From contig CAYGZM010000014.1 in the NCBI GenBank assembly GCA_964354365.1, positions 1 through 41,067 on the forward strand: DNA of 41,067 nt. The letters run 5' to 3'. This stretch comes from CAYGZM01 sp964354365. Lineage in GTDB: Bacteria > Planctomycetota > Phycisphaerae > Sedimentisphaerales > Anaerobacaceae. Made by a program: the position numbers and the translations under genes. Below, piece after piece: positions 16,652 to 25,074 of this stretch. Numbering within the stretch: position 1 is the stretch's first letter; each line of letters opens with the position of its first letter. The notes below the pieces were generated by a model that saw nothing but the letters and a program-made list of their open reading frames with translations, was not told the origin of the DNA and did no database searches.

Positions 16652-17890
16652 TTATTCTTTTAGCCCAGTCAGGTCGGGTTCGATTTTTTCGTTTGCTGCG
16701 ATCATATCGTCCCACAGAACCGGTCCGTTTTTGCGCCCGGCTTCCCGCCCCAAGATAGTCGTCAGGGTGCTGTTCACGCCGGTCTCGGCAGTAGGGTTAT
16801 CATACATCCCCTCAGTGATATTCTTGTGGAACGTATCAAGATTGCTTAGGATTCCATCGTTATAGAGTCCGGCGATTTCGCCGCCCTTGTAGCCGCCCCT
16901 GTTGCCGCGTATTCCCGCGTTGCCTTCGTAGTTGATCTCGGCATAGCCGAATTGCCCGTAGGCGGTGCAACTGCACACGAACCCGTGCATATTCCCGAGG
17001 TGCTCGCCGCGATGATTGAGTATCAGGCCGTTCTCGAACTGATACGTAATCGAATAGACATCGCACGTATCACCGTGCGGCTCCGGCTTGACCATTCTGG
17101 CGCTGCCCATCGCACTTATCGGCCGGGCGCCGGCAAGCCACAACGCCGCATCAATCGCATGAATCCCCGCATTGACGAGCATCCCGCCGCCAAGGTCGGT
17201 GTCATTGACCCAAATAAGCCGCTGCAGCCGGCTCTCGATAGTCTGCGTCTTAGGCGGGTCGTCAAACGCCTCGTCCGTGTAAATGGAGCTGAGCAGCCCA
17301 ATCTTGCCGATAAGCCCCTCCCGGCATCTCTTTACGGTCTCTATATTGAACGGGTGCGTCGGCACCTGAAAATCAACCAAGAACACCCGCTTGTTCGCAG
17401 TCGCCTTCTTGGCCGATTCTGCAATCGACCGGCAGCCCGGCACATCCACCGCAACCGGCTTGGCAACATAGACGTGGCAGCCCGCATCCACCGCGGCAGC
17501 CGCGTGCCCCGGGAAAAAGCAGGGCGGCGTCTCGAGAAACACCGCATCGACCTTGCTCGCAATCAGCCTTTTATAACCCAACAGCCCGGAGAACCGCCGC
17601 TTCTCTTCAACCCCGTAACTCTCGCCGGCAGCCTTTGCGACCTCCGGGAAATAGTCTGCAACCGCAGTAATCTGATAGCCGGCGTGCTCTTTGAGCATCC
17701 CCGCTATCAATCTGCCCCGGCCGCCCAATCCGACGCACCCGACCTCAATCTTCGAGTTCGCCTCGGTCCCGCGAACCTGGCCCGGCTTAACGATAGTAAA
17801 AGCCGCAGTCGCCGCCACACCGGCAATAAACTCCCGCCGACCCAGATTATCCTTACGCTGATCCGCTTGTCTTGTGATTCTATTGCCCAT
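16652..17890 (-). CDS. Gfo/Idh/MocA-family oxidoreductase with Tat signal
   Basis: A 412-residue NAD(P)-dependent sugar or cyclitol dehydrogenase-like protein. The start at 17890 is set by AAAGGAG nine bases upstream, which removes 51 residues from the longest frame. A Tat signal follows (GRREFIAGVAATAAF, about residues 17-31). The Rossmann fold starts at GCVGLGGRGRLIAGML, and the family Lys lies in VYVAKPVAVD. Exported members are common in planctomycetes, where they accompany sugar catabolism genes. It overlaps the upstream glycosidase gene by 11 bp, so the two are translated from one message. Substrate unknown. Confidence 0.9.
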   Translation of the reverse strand: MGNRITRQADQRKDNLGRREFIAGVAATAAFTIVKPGQVRGTEANSKIEVGCVGLGGRGRLIAGMLKEHAGYQITAVADYFPEVAKAAGESYGVEEKRRFSGLLGYKRLIASKVDAVFLETPPCFFPGHAAAAVDAGCHVYVAKPVAVDVPGCRSIAESAKKATANKRVFLVDFQVPTHPFNIETVKRCREGLIGKIGLLSSIYTDEAFDDPPKTQTIESRLQRLIWVNDTDLGGGMLVNAGIHAIDAALWLAGARPISAMGSARMVKPEPHGDTCDVYSITYQFENGLILNHRGEHLGNMHGFVCSCTAYGQFGYAEINYEGNAGIRGNRGGYKGGEIAGLYNDGILSNLDTFHKNITEGMYDNPTAETGVNSTLTTILGREAGRKNGPVLWDDMIAANEKIEPDLTGLKE

Positions 17891-19082
17891 CTGAAGATCG
17901 CTCCTTTCCAGCAACACTTTGCCCACGTTGATATTTCGCGCCGAGGTATTTTCTCCAGACCTCATGCGCGGGTCGTTTTGTTCCGGCGCCGTCCACCAGC
18001 CCGCAATCCCGCCACGCCGCCGCCCAGTCGCCTGACATACCAACCTTTATTTTCTCCCAGAGTGCGTCGTAGTCCTGGTAGAGAAATGCAATCACAAAGA
18101 GATACCGGTCACGGCCCGCGGCGCTCAGAACCGATTCGATATACGCAGCCTGGCTTTGGGGGCTGCCCGGCAGAGTCACGTTAAAATCCTTCAGATGTGT
18201 CTGCTCCGCGGGAAAACCCGTCTCTGTAATGGCAATGGGCTTGTCGCCGACGAACTTGCGGATCCAGTCGAAGGCTTCGACGGGCCTCTCAGGCGTTCCG
18301 AGGGTCTTCATAAACGGGTAGAAGCTGATTCCGGCTATATCAACCTCGGGGAGAAACTCCTGGACCTTCCTGCGCTGGACTTCGATATCGCTCCAGCCGT
18401 CCTGGAGCATATTGTGAAGCGTAAAAGTGGCGAAGATCGGCATCTGCGGGTAGTCCTTCTTCAGCCGGCTGTACACGTGCCTGTAGAGCCTGACGAATCC
18501 GGGCCACTCATCAGGCGAATTGTGGACCAATTCGTTGACCTCAATGCCGATAGCCAAATAGTCCGGCCTGAAGTATGCCGCCGCCCGACGACAGTAGTTC
18601 AGATATGCCTTCATAATCTCAGGGCTGTCAAATGACTTGTTCTGAAACGCTTTCGGCAAAGGCATATTCTCCTTCTCGCCGTGGTACAGAGCCATGCCTT
18701 TGCGGAATGTATTCAGAGGCGTGACCGCCACAAAAACCTTGAAGCCCGCGGGCGTGTTATCTTTCCGCGTCTTCCAGCCGTCGCGCAGATGCCCCGAAAA
18801 CGGCTTATCGTCGAGCGCTTCGGGCCACGGAACTCCGTCGTCGAGATGATGGCAGATGATATCTGCGTATGCCGCAATACCCTTGTAGGTGCTCTCCACC
18901 GCCGCCGCCGTAATGTCCGGCGGAAACGGCGTAAATCCCATGTAGAAGCATCTGGCATCATTCGCCGCCTCTGAAAGGTCGCCCTTCTCGAAATCCCCGT
19001 TGGAGAGCACATTGCCCGAATCGTAGCCCGCGCCCCAAACAACAGCAGACAGACTTGCGACAATCAGGAGATCTCGCAGCAT
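17880..19082 (-). CDS. Secreted TIM-barrel glycoside hydrolase (clan A-like)
   Basis: A 400-residue exported protein. The start at 19082 (MLRDLLIVASLSAVVWG) gives a clean signal peptide; the frame is open 19 codons further without a better start. The mature part resembles GH53/GH-A-type barrels: conserved CFYMGFTPFPPDI, YLAIGIEVNELV with a likely acid/base Glu, VDIAGISFYPFM and PIAITETGFPAEQ with a likely nucleophile Glu. It precedes and overlaps the Gfo/Idh/MocA gene, suggesting cleavage of a glycan followed by oxidation of a released sugar. The exact family and substrate are not decidable by eye. Confidence 0.75.
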   Translation of the reverse strand: MLRDLLIVASLSAVVWGAGYDSGNVLSNGDFEKGDLSEAANDARCFYMGFTPFPPDITAAAVESTYKGIAAYADIICHHLDDGVPWPEALDDKPFSGHLRDGWKTRKDNTPAGFKVFVAVTPLNTFRKGMALYHGEKENMPLPKAFQNKSFDSPEIMKAYLNYCRRAAAYFRPDYLAIGIEVNELVHNSPDEWPGFVRLYRHVYSRLKKDYPQMPIFATFTLHNMLQDGWSDIEVQRRKVQEFLPEVDIAGISFYPFMKTLGTPERPVEAFDWIRKFVGDKPIAITETGFPAEQTHLKDFNVTLPGSPQSQAAYIESVLSAAGRDRYLFVIAFLYQDYDALWEKIKVGMSGDWAAAWRDCGLVDGAGTKRPAHEVWRKYLGAKYQRGQSVAGKERSSDGQ

Positions 19083-19319
19083 TCCTGTAGTCCTTGATAT
19101 CACGTTGGAGAACCCTTTCACCTCTCCAGCAGGAACCAATGCGTCCCGCGCTCCGCCGGCAGCTCTACAATATATCTGCCGTTCTGCTCTTTAACTATTT
19201 GCCGTGCTGCAACAAACAGACACTTTGAACATCACCCATTATACGGCGGGGCAGGGCATAAGGTTACGCGTTTTTTGGCAAGATGAATCACAACAGCGTG
19301 GAAAGAGGTGAGAATCTTA

Positions 19320-19534
19320 TTAACGTCCCAAAGGTTGGGGCAATCTGCTTGTTCAGTTCCGGAACAGCCAATAGCGTTTATCGCTTTGTCCGCTACCAGC
19401 AGAATGTCGGTGCTATACAGCACAACGGCTCTGGGAGATTCTCGCAGCCGTTTTATTACCTGCTGTCAGCCCTAATGCGATAAACGCTTTCTTACCCGAT
19501 AGTCTTTTCCCCACAAATCTTGGGACGATACCAA
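19320..19534. mobile_element. Non-coding element (TCCCAA family), full copy
   Basis: Left end AACGTCCCAAAGGTTGGGG, right end CCCCACAAATCTTGGGACG, imperfect inverted repeats. The internal 150 bp match the copy at 7168-7297, while the copy at 25446-25584 has a different, shorter centre. No gene lies between 19083 and 19680. Confidence 0.7.
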
Positions 19535-19680
19535 TTCCTCGTTCTCGCGCCCTCGACCCGAGCAATAAGAGCGAGCGATATTCCCCCCAGGACTGATTAA
19601 GTGCGGCGCTATTTAGGACGATTAAAACCCATATCGCCGTGCGTTTCAGACCTCAAGCACATGACAAAGGGGGACCTAAA

Positions 19681-20757
19681 ATGGACTTGAAAACGATACT
19701 GGCCAAGGCTACCGAAGAAGGGGCCTCGGACATTCTTATCATTGTCGGCATGCCTCCGATAATAAGAGTCAATACCGAGCTGATGATGATGAAAAACTTC
19801 GGCGATGTCGATACCGGCCACGCCGAACAAATGCTCAGCTCCTTATTGGACGAAGAGAAAATCAGATTCTTCAACGAGAAGAAGGACATTGACTTTTCAA
19901 CAACCTCCGACGACGGCACACGATTTCGCGTCAACGTCCATTATCAAAAAGGCTCTATGGCAATGGCGCTAAGGGTGATCAAATCCACCATTCCCGACAT
20001 CGAGACTCTCGGTCTGCCGCCGATAGTGCAGGACCTCGCTCATCTGGCCCGCGGACTCGTCTTGGTCACCGGCCCCACAGGATCGGGCAAGAGCACCACA
20101 CTCGCCTCTATGATCGAACAGATCAATAGAGACTACTCAAAGCATATCATAACGGTGGAAGACCCTATAGAATACCAGTTCACCAGCAACGCAAGCATAA
20201 TTGAGCAGCGGGAAATAGGGGTGGACTGCCCCAGCTTCGCATCCGGCCTGAGGCACGTGCTTCGCCAGGACCCCGACGTAATCCTCGTCGGAGAAATGCG
20301 AGACCTCGAGACAACCGGCGCCACGATCACTGCCGCTGAGACCGGGCACCTGGTCTTCTCAACGTTGCACACGCTCAACGCCTCTCAAACGATTGAGCGA
20401 ATTATCGACATCTACCCCGCGAATCAGCAGAGCCAGATTCGCACGATGCTTGCAAGCACTCTGCAAGCAGTGGTTTCACAGACACTTTTCCAACGCGCCG
20501 ATGAGTCCGGGATGATCCCGGCTATAGAAATCATGATTTGCAGCCCGGCGGTCCGCAACTGCATCCGCGAAAACAGAATCTTCGAGATACCCAATATCAT
20601 CGAAACAGGCCAGCGCCTCGGTATGCAGAGCATCGACCAGAGTATTGCAGAGCTGCTCTCAAGACGGTGCATTCACGAGAACGAGGCCCTTGCGAAATGT
20701 GCCGACCCCACGAGAATGCATAATTTCCTCAGCAGGAATGTGGCTGAATGGGCTTGA
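19681..20757 (+). CDS. pilT: PilT-like type IV pilus/type II secretion ATPase
   Basis: A 358-residue hexameric ATPase of the PilT/GspE superfamily, probably powering pilus retraction or twitching. An N-terminal domain typical of PilT (ASDILIIVGMPPIIRVNTEL) is followed by Walker A GPTGSGKST at residues 131-139, an Asp box (HIITVEDPIEYQF), Walker B region DPDVILVGEMRDLET and the His box ETGHLVFSTLHT. The start at 19681 follows AAAGGGGGACC. The C-terminus (residues 300-358) is less conserved. It stands alone: no pilB, pilC or pilin operon is adjacent, although a prepilin-like gene lies 5.7 kb away. PilT is the best name, but a paralogous PilU-like role is possible. Confidence 0.88.
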   Translation: MDLKTILAKATEEGASDILIIVGMPPIIRVNTELMMMKNFGDVDTGHAEQMLSSLLDEEKIRFFNEKKDIDFSTTSDDGTRFRVNVHYQKGSMAMALRVIKSTIPDIETLGLPPIVQDLAHLARGLVLVTGPTGSGKSTTLASMIEQINRDYSKHIITVEDPIEYQFTSNASIIEQREIGVDCPSFASGLRHVLRQDPDVILVGEMRDLETTGATITAAETGHLVFSTLHTLNASQTIERIIDIYPANQQSQIRTMLASTLQAVVSQTLFQRADESGMIPAIEIMICSPAVRNCIRENRIFEIPNIIETGQRLGMQSIDQSIAELLSRRCIHENEALAKCADPTRMHNFLSRNVAEWA

Positions 20758-20789
20758 CCCGCCCTGCTCCCTGACGGAAAGGCGTCTGT

Positions 20790-20814
20790 AAAAAACCCCT
20801 GCATTACGCAGGGG
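20790..20814 (-). terminator. Rho-independent terminator (minus strand)
   Basis: Stem CCCCTGC (20796-20802) / GCAGGGG (20808-20814), loop ATTAC. On the minus strand the stem is followed by six T. It ends the transcript of the coiled-coil gene at 20973-21683, between that gene and the convergent pilT-like gene. Confidence 0.8.
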
Positions 20815-20972
20815 CAGAGGAAAGAAACAAAAGATACAACATTATTATAGTCGTTTTCCCGGCCGCTTTCAAGAATTTCTGCGCGATTCCCTCGCCTAAC
20901 CAGTGAATTCGTCCCATCAGGCTCAATATCACCAGCCTCACAACCAATCTCCTGGGACCGCCTCCGTACCCC

Positions 20973-21683
20973 TTATCCCCTCAACGCCTTGAGACAATCC
21001 GAACACAGCAGCTGGCCGGAGTCAATCCTGGACAATTCACCCTCTGGAATCTCCGCCTTGCCGCAGCAATCGCAGGCCCCGGTTCTCTTAATACCGCTAA
21101 GGACCTCCTCCAACCTTGCCTCCGCCTCGGCCCTTTTCTGCGACTCGACCGTTGCCTTTTCTTCCGCCCGCGCCATTTTCTGCGATTCGACCATTAGCCG
21201 CTCTTCGGCCTGCGCCCTGTTTTGCGATTCGGCCATTGCCCGCTTCTCCGCTTGGGCCCCTTTCTCAGCTTCCACTTTTGCCCGGCCTTCCGCCCTGGCA
21301 ACCGCCTCATTGCACAGCCTCAACCTCTCCTCGCATTCCGCTTTGGCCCTGGCAATCATACCCACAACCTCGGACTTCATCCTCGCCACCGTCTCAGCCG
21401 CCTCAGCCTTGACCTTGGCCATCTCCTCGGAAAAAGCCCTGTCCTTCTCGCGGGCACTGGCTTGCACCTGGGCCTGAACCTCGGCGCGTATGGCCGATTC
21501 CCACATCTCACGGGCCACCTTCTCAGCTTCGTCCCGGTCCGCGGTGGCGAACCGAGCACCTTTTGGCTTTAGACACCGGGCCTTGACCCTGATCTCTCCC
21601 GGCAGCTTCACCTTCCACCACCAGCGATTATTCTTCTCGTACAAGCTTCCGGGAAGAGTTGCTTTGAACGATTTCTCAGTCAT
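20973..21683 (-). CDS. Coiled-coil protein with C-terminal zinc-ribbon
   Basis: A 236-residue protein. Residues 12-60 hold NRWWWKVKLPGEIRVKARCL ... ATADRDEAEKVAREMWE, a Trp-rich motif I have seen in planctomycete proteins of unknown role; it recalls arm-type DNA-binding segments of integrases. Residues 65-200 are an Ala/Glu/Lys-rich coiled coil with repeated blocks (AEKRAMAESQNRAQAEERLM, MVESQKMARAEEKA). The C-terminus has CDCCGKAEIP ... LLCSDCLKAL, a four-Cys zinc-ribbon. AAAGGT lies before the ATG and a strong terminator follows. A structural or nucleic-acid-associated role is plausible but unproven. Confidence 0.75.
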   Translation of the reverse strand: MTEKSFKATLPGSLYEKNNRWWWKVKLPGEIRVKARCLKPKGARFATADRDEAEKVAREMWESAIRAEVQAQVQASAREKDRAFSEEMAKVKAEAAETVARMKSEVVGMIARAKAECEERLRLCNEAVARAEGRAKVEAEKGAQAEKRAMAESQNRAQAEERLMVESQKMARAEEKATVESQKRAEAEARLEEVLSGIKRTGACDCCGKAEIPEGELSRIDSGQLLCSDCLKALRG

Positions 21684-21882
21684 CTAAGGACCTTTCACCT
21701 GCAAAACAAGCTGTCGTTGATGCTCTACGCCCTATCGACAATACCACGCCGCCCTGCTGAGCCTGCCCCGGAAACCACATCTGTGGTAATGCCTCTCTCA
21801 CGGTTCTCCTTACCCCGGCCGCACCGGCAAACACGTTTTCCCATCTCGCGTGCCGCAGCAATCAAACGAGATCTCTCACCAA

Positions 21883-22512
21883 TTACTGGACTTTCTGTGT
21901 CCAGGTTTCCCCATTCACTTCGAATTTGATGCCCGTTCTGCCTATTCTCACTACCGTTGCGCCCAATACTGTATCGCCTTCGTGCACTATCGTTGTCCCA
22001 ATAACTGCCGACGGCCGGTCGTGACTTAGGGCTATACCTCTGACCTTCAGCCTTACGGGTCGTTGACCCCCCTCGTCCGTCGCCGCCCCTGAGTCAAGAA
22101 AGTCGGCGATCATTACGCGGTAAGTCCCCAGCCTAAGCCATTCACTCCCCAGGAAAGGAACGTTATAAAACTTGTTGAGAACAGCAAGCAGCACGATGGA
22201 TAAAATCGGCACCAACATCGCCAGAGTCGTCTGCCGCGCTGAACTAACGCCGGTTCGCCCCACAAACGCCTCATCTTGCGTCGCCGCAACGGGTTCGACG
22301 CTGGTCTCTTGCGGCGCCTCTTCGGCTCCCTCATTGAAAACACGTACAGCGCCTGCAAAGTCCAGGTGCTCTATCTTAGGCGCCTGAAGTGTCTCGGACC
22401 CATCAGGCCCGTGCTCGAAACGGCCCTTCTTCGCAATCTCCATCCCCTGAAACTCAAGCAGCCGTGAGATCGTTCGTTCCACTAACGTATCATCCTTCCC
22501 ACGATCATCCAT
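21883..22512 (-). CDS. Membrane protein with GspB-like C-terminal domain
   Basis: A 209-residue protein. The ATG at 22512 is preferred because TAGGAGG precedes it by six bases; a TTG eight codons earlier has no such signal. Residues 1-94 are cytoplasmic, residues 96-112 form one transmembrane helix (TTLAMLVPILSIVLLAV), and the periplasmic part ends in a small domain, about 150-209 (VRGIALSHDRPSAVIGTTIV ... GATVVRIGRTGIKFEVNGETW). That domain is similar in pattern to the one at 9773-10117 and to GspB/PilP-type proteins of secretion systems. It may connect an inner-membrane secretion machine to the outer membrane. A short ORF plus terminator sits directly upstream. Confidence 0.7.
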   Translation of the reverse strand: MDDRGKDDTLVERTISRLLEFQGMEIAKKGRFEHGPDGSETLQAPKIEHLDFAGAVRVFNEGAEEAPQETSVEPVAATQDEAFVGRTGVSSARQTTLAMLVPILSIVLLAVLNKFYNVPFLGSEWLRLGTYRVMIADFLDSGAATDEGGQRPVRLKVRGIALSHDRPSAVIGTTIVHEGDTVLGATVVRIGRTGIKFEVNGETWTQKVQ

Positions 22513-22571
22513 CACCTGCCTCCTAAGCTGACTCAAAGCTGTAACATTCAGCAGCTAAACCACCTCTGAAC

Positions 22572-22696
22572 AAAAAACACCGCTTTCATCTTCGGTGTTA
22601 TTTCCTGGTCCGCAGCGCCGATCCACTTGCGCGCCGGACAAAGAGACAAGGACTCCGTTCGCAGGCAAAAACCCGGTGAGAAACAAAGGCGAGCAT
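22572..22696 (-). promoter_or_regulatory. Short leader ORF and terminator upstream of the GspB-like gene
   Basis: On the minus strand AGGAGG (22711-22706) precedes an ATG at 22696 that opens 32 codons (MLAFVSHRVFACERSP ...). The TAA at 22600-22598 lies inside the 5' arm of a terminator hairpin, AACACCG/CGGTGTT (22576-22599), followed by six T. The GspB-like gene starts 60 bases further on. The layout suits attenuation, or simply a small gene with its own terminator. Confidence 0.45.
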
Positions 22697-22936
22697 TCTC
22701 ACCATCCTCCTTGAATAGCGAATATTCAATATTACTGAAGTATAACCGCACATGCCCCTTATGTCAAGAAAAAACCGCTCCAATTGCCGCATCCAGGACA
22801 CCAGTCCCATAAAAAACGCCCTTCTCCGGCTGATTGTGGGCCACATTCCAGCAATTCTTTGCCTAAGCCCGCCGCCCAATGAGACGCTGCTGAAACCCAC
22901 GAAACACCTCGAAAAAGCGCTCTTGCACGCCGTTTT

Positions 22937-22964
22937 TTGCATCCGTGCACAATTAGGCTATACT
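22937..22964 (+). promoter_or_regulatory. Promoter of a candidate small RNA
   Basis: -35 TTGCAT at 22937-22942, 16-bp spacer, -10 TATACT at 22959-22964. It is followed by a non-coding stretch ending in a terminator at 23078-23099. Confidence 0.5.
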
Positions 22965-22971
22965 TTACATA

Positions 22972-23099
22972 GAAAGAATCGAAGAACAGGAGGTCTCAGA
23001 CAAGAACACCTGCACATAACAGTGTGTCCTTCTTTCGTGAAGGGAGCCTGGCCGGCCAACTAAGTCAAAATACTATGGGGGGTCGCCGACTCCCTTTTT
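22972..23099 (+). ncRNA. Candidate small RNA with intrinsic terminator
   Basis: About 128 nt between a promoter at 22937 and a terminator (stem GGGGGTC/GACTCCC with a G-T pair, loop GCC, then T5). It contains an exposed AGGAGG, a CACA/TGTG hairpin, and GAAAGAA/TTCTTTC arms that could close the 5' half. No usable start codon follows the AGGAGG. It shows neither the SRP RNA core nor 6S RNA features, so it is left unnamed. Confidence 0.4.
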
Positions 23100-23175
23100 C
23101 TCATCTCAGCCACTCAACCCGGACCGACGCCGATAGGCTGGGTAGCCCTGCGCCCGCCCGCACCCTCGCCTGAAC

Positions 23176-23212
23176 AAAAAAAACAAAGCCCTTGCAGTTG
23201 CCGAAAGGGCTT
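23176..23212 (-). terminator. Rho-independent terminator (minus strand), parent transcript unclear
   Basis: Stem AAGCCCTT (23186-23193) / AAGGGCTT (23205-23212); on the minus strand an eight-T run (interrupted once) follows. No minus-strand gene lies upstream of it within 600 bases, so it must end an antisense transcript or a small RNA of the 23213-23340 interval. Confidence 0.65.
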
Positions 23213-23340
23213 GATAACCTGACAAATCAGAACTCTACTTGGAACATCCAGGCAGTCAAAATAATGGTTGTGAGATGGCGTGCGTCTTGCAGCAGAAAAT
23301 AACCATACGTTTCGACAACTCATTTGATAGGAGACAAAAG

Positions 23341-23796
23341 ATGAAGCGATACATTTTGAGCTTGCTGTTGGCGGGTATGCTTCTTCCGACCGCTGCATTT
23401 TCCGATGAGCCTGACCCCTTGGCGCAAATGGAGCAGCAGATGCAGATGCGCGATATGGAGCTGAAGATGGCGCAGCGCGAAACCGAGGTAAAATTCAAGG
23501 AAGAAATGGCGAAGCTCGAACTCGAGCAGCGCCGCCTTCAGATGGACCGTGAGCGAAAGGATCTCGGCCATTGGCGCCCGCACAGGCAAGCAGCTCATCC
23601 GATACTCTGCTTGTGGTTGACCGGGTGTTTCATTGTCCACATCCTCGCGGCGACTTGGGTTTACAGGGATATGCGTGAGCGCAACGCCGGTTCCGGGATA
23701 TGGATAGTGATCGTGCTTCTCGCCGGCCTCTTCGGGGCGCTCGTGTACGCCCTTGTCCGCCTCGGTGACATCAACAACAGAAGACCACGCAGATAG
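23341..23796 (+). CDS. Exported membrane protein with coiled-coil segment, unknown
   Basis: A 151-residue protein beginning with a signal peptide (MKRYILSLLLAGMLLPTAAFS). Residues 25-75 form a charged helix rich in Glu/Met/Gln (QMEQQMQMRDMELKMAQRE, EEMAKLELEQRRLQMDRER), probably a coiled coil. Two transmembrane segments follow at about 84-103 (ILCLWLTGCFIVHILAATWV) and 115-135 (GIWIVIVLLAGLFGALVYAL), in the style of small PLDc_N-like tails. GGAG lies before the ATG. The family is not recognised. Confidence 0.75.
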   Translation: MKRYILSLLLAGMLLPTAAFSDEPDPLAQMEQQMQMRDMELKMAQRETEVKFKEEMAKLELEQRRLQMDRERKDLGHWRPHRQAAHPILCLWLTGCFIVHILAATWVYRDMRERNAGSGIWIVIVLLAGLFGALVYALVRLGDINNRRPRR

Positions 23797-23821
23797 CGCC
23801 GACCTCTCGTCATTCGGCATC

Positions 23822-24139
23822 GGAAAAAAAGCCCGTGAGTGCATACTCACAGGCTTCATCCGTCGTCACATAAATCGTCCGGCTTGCCGCGGACGTCAAC
23901 GCCCTTCGCATTGCGTTGGAAGGGAGAAAGGCGGAATGTATAAGGCAAGAAGCCGGAATTCTCAAGCAAGGGCTGTGTGCCCGGCAGACCGACAAAGCGG
24001 CACACTGCTGATGGGTTGACAGCCCGTATTCAACGGGCAATCGACGCGTTACGTCTCCGGGGACTTTACCTCCGCTCGCGGTCAACAAGCGATATGAAGC
24101 TTGCACAACGGCGCTTTGTGAGCTTCTCTATGCCGGCTC
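23822..24139 (-). ncRNA. Candidate multi-hairpin RNA or long structured 3' UTR
   Basis: Non-coding region downstream of the STAS gene, ending in a strong terminator (23829-23854, 10 paired bases around one mismatch, then seven T on the minus strand). At least seven compact hairpins are readable: GAGC/GCTC (24120-24139), CAAGC/GCTTG (24086-24103), GACG/CGTC (24043-24055), GCCCGT/ACGGGC (24022-24038), GTGTGCC/GGCACAC (23975-24005), CAACGC/GCGTTG (23896-23917) and CGTCCG/CGGACG (23875-23894). No known RNA class (RNase P, tmRNA, 6S, SRP) could be matched. Confidence 0.45.
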
Positions 24140-24485
24140 AACCGTAAAAAGACGGGGCACGCCGCACGGCTTGAAGGACCGAATACTCGTCGTCGGCAAA
24201 CTGGAACACCGCTGCAAGGCCGGTCCGCTCAAAAATGTGCTTGATCGCCTCGGAAGCGCCGTAGAACACAAGATGACGACCGGATGACGCGAGGTACTTC
24301 TCCAGTATCATAAGTGCGCAAATGCTCTCTGATGTCAGCACCTTGACTTCGGAAAAATCAATAATCACGTCGCGATTGCATCCTTCAGAGGCAATTTCGT
24401 TCAAAGTCTCAAGCTCAGTGCCTAAGTGCGGCTCTTTAGGCAGGCAAACAAAAAGTACATCCTCCAGGTAATTCTCAATTCCCAC
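24138..24485 (-). CDS. STAS-domain anti-anti-sigma-like protein
   Basis: A 115-residue single STAS domain, as in SpoIIAA/RsbV antagonists that bind an anti-sigma kinase. It shows DVIIDFSEVKVLTSESICAL, where the family has a phosphorylatable Ser in a LTSxS context (here LTSES), and a C-terminal helix (ASEAIKHIFERTGLAAVF). The GTG start at 24485 follows GGGGGATGCATA. A promoter lies upstream at 24573-24600. No kinase or sigma-factor gene is adjacent, so its partner is elsewhere. Confidence 0.82.
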   Translation of the reverse strand: MGIENYLEDVLFVCLPKEPHLGTELETLNEIASEGCNRDVIIDFSEVKVLTSESICALMILEKYLASSGRHLVFYGASEAIKHIFERTGLAAVFQFADDEYSVLQAVRRAPSFYG

Positions 24486-24572
24486 TATGCATCCCCCATT
24501 TCACAAAACATCATTTTCATCGGATTACGATGTCTTATCGGAACATCCGCGGCAAACAACTGCCCTACAAAA

Positions 24573-24600
24573 AGTATAGCACACAAATCCGATGGTCAAA
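24573..24600 (-). promoter_or_regulatory. Promoter of the STAS gene
   Basis: On the minus strand TTTGAC (24600-24595), 16-bp spacer, TATACT (24578-24573), 88 bp before the start codon. Confidence 0.5.
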
Positions 24601-24828
24601 ATCACAGTGCTCCGAAAACAGCCACATTTCCACTTTCGGGATAACTGCGGCACTCCCACAACGCCGGCAGCAGCCTCGCAGCGCCCCGGAGAATCCTCCA
24701 CAACGCAACGGCTTGTTGACCTCCGAGTCTCCGCTGATATATCACATTCGGCCACCGACGGGCTTCCATCGGACCTTACGTTGAATGTCACAGGCCTTAC
24801 AATGGATGCTACAATATGTTCGGCGCCG

Positions 24829-25074
24829 TCACCGGCGTTTTCTGTGCGGACGCGATGAGAATGCGCTTCTAAGTCGAGCCCAAACAGACATCCGGAGCCT
24901 TCTCTTATGGGCTATTTTCTCGAAAAGCGCTATGGGATCCAAACGCACGCGTTCAACCGTTTGGTTTGCCGTCTCTATGCTTGCCGGGCCCCGCCCCTTG
25001 GCCTCGTCTGGAATCTGCACACCCTCAAAAATCGTCGAAAGTCCCCTCTGCAGCCCCACACTCCGTTTTCCCAT
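24829..25074 (-). CDS. Small basic protein, unknown
   Basis: An 81-residue protein starting MGKRSVGLQRGLSTIFEG, with a middle segment ERVRLDPIALFEKIAHKRRL and a very basic C-terminus (SSRPHRKRR). TAGGAGAAGG precedes the ATG at 25074 by a few bases, which is why it is reported; the frame also extends 21 codons upstream without a signal. It is on the same strand as the STAS gene, 340 bp ahead of it. No family recognised. Confidence 0.55.
   Translation of the reverse strand: MGKRSVGLQRGLSTIFEGVQIPDEAKGRGPASIETANQTVERVRLDPIALFEKIAHKRRLRMSVWARLRSAFSSRPHRKRR

Noticed and set aside
16952..18184. 410-codon plus-strand ORF
   Set aside because: Antisense of the Gfo/Idh/MocA gene and part of the next; Arg/Pro/His-rich shadow with no ribosome-binding site and no recognisable family.
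23822..24139. RNase P RNA
   Set aside because: GGAGGTAAAGTCCCCGGA on the minus strand recalls the P4 strand GAGGAAAGTCCGGGC, but the matching ACAGAA-type 3' strand is absent.
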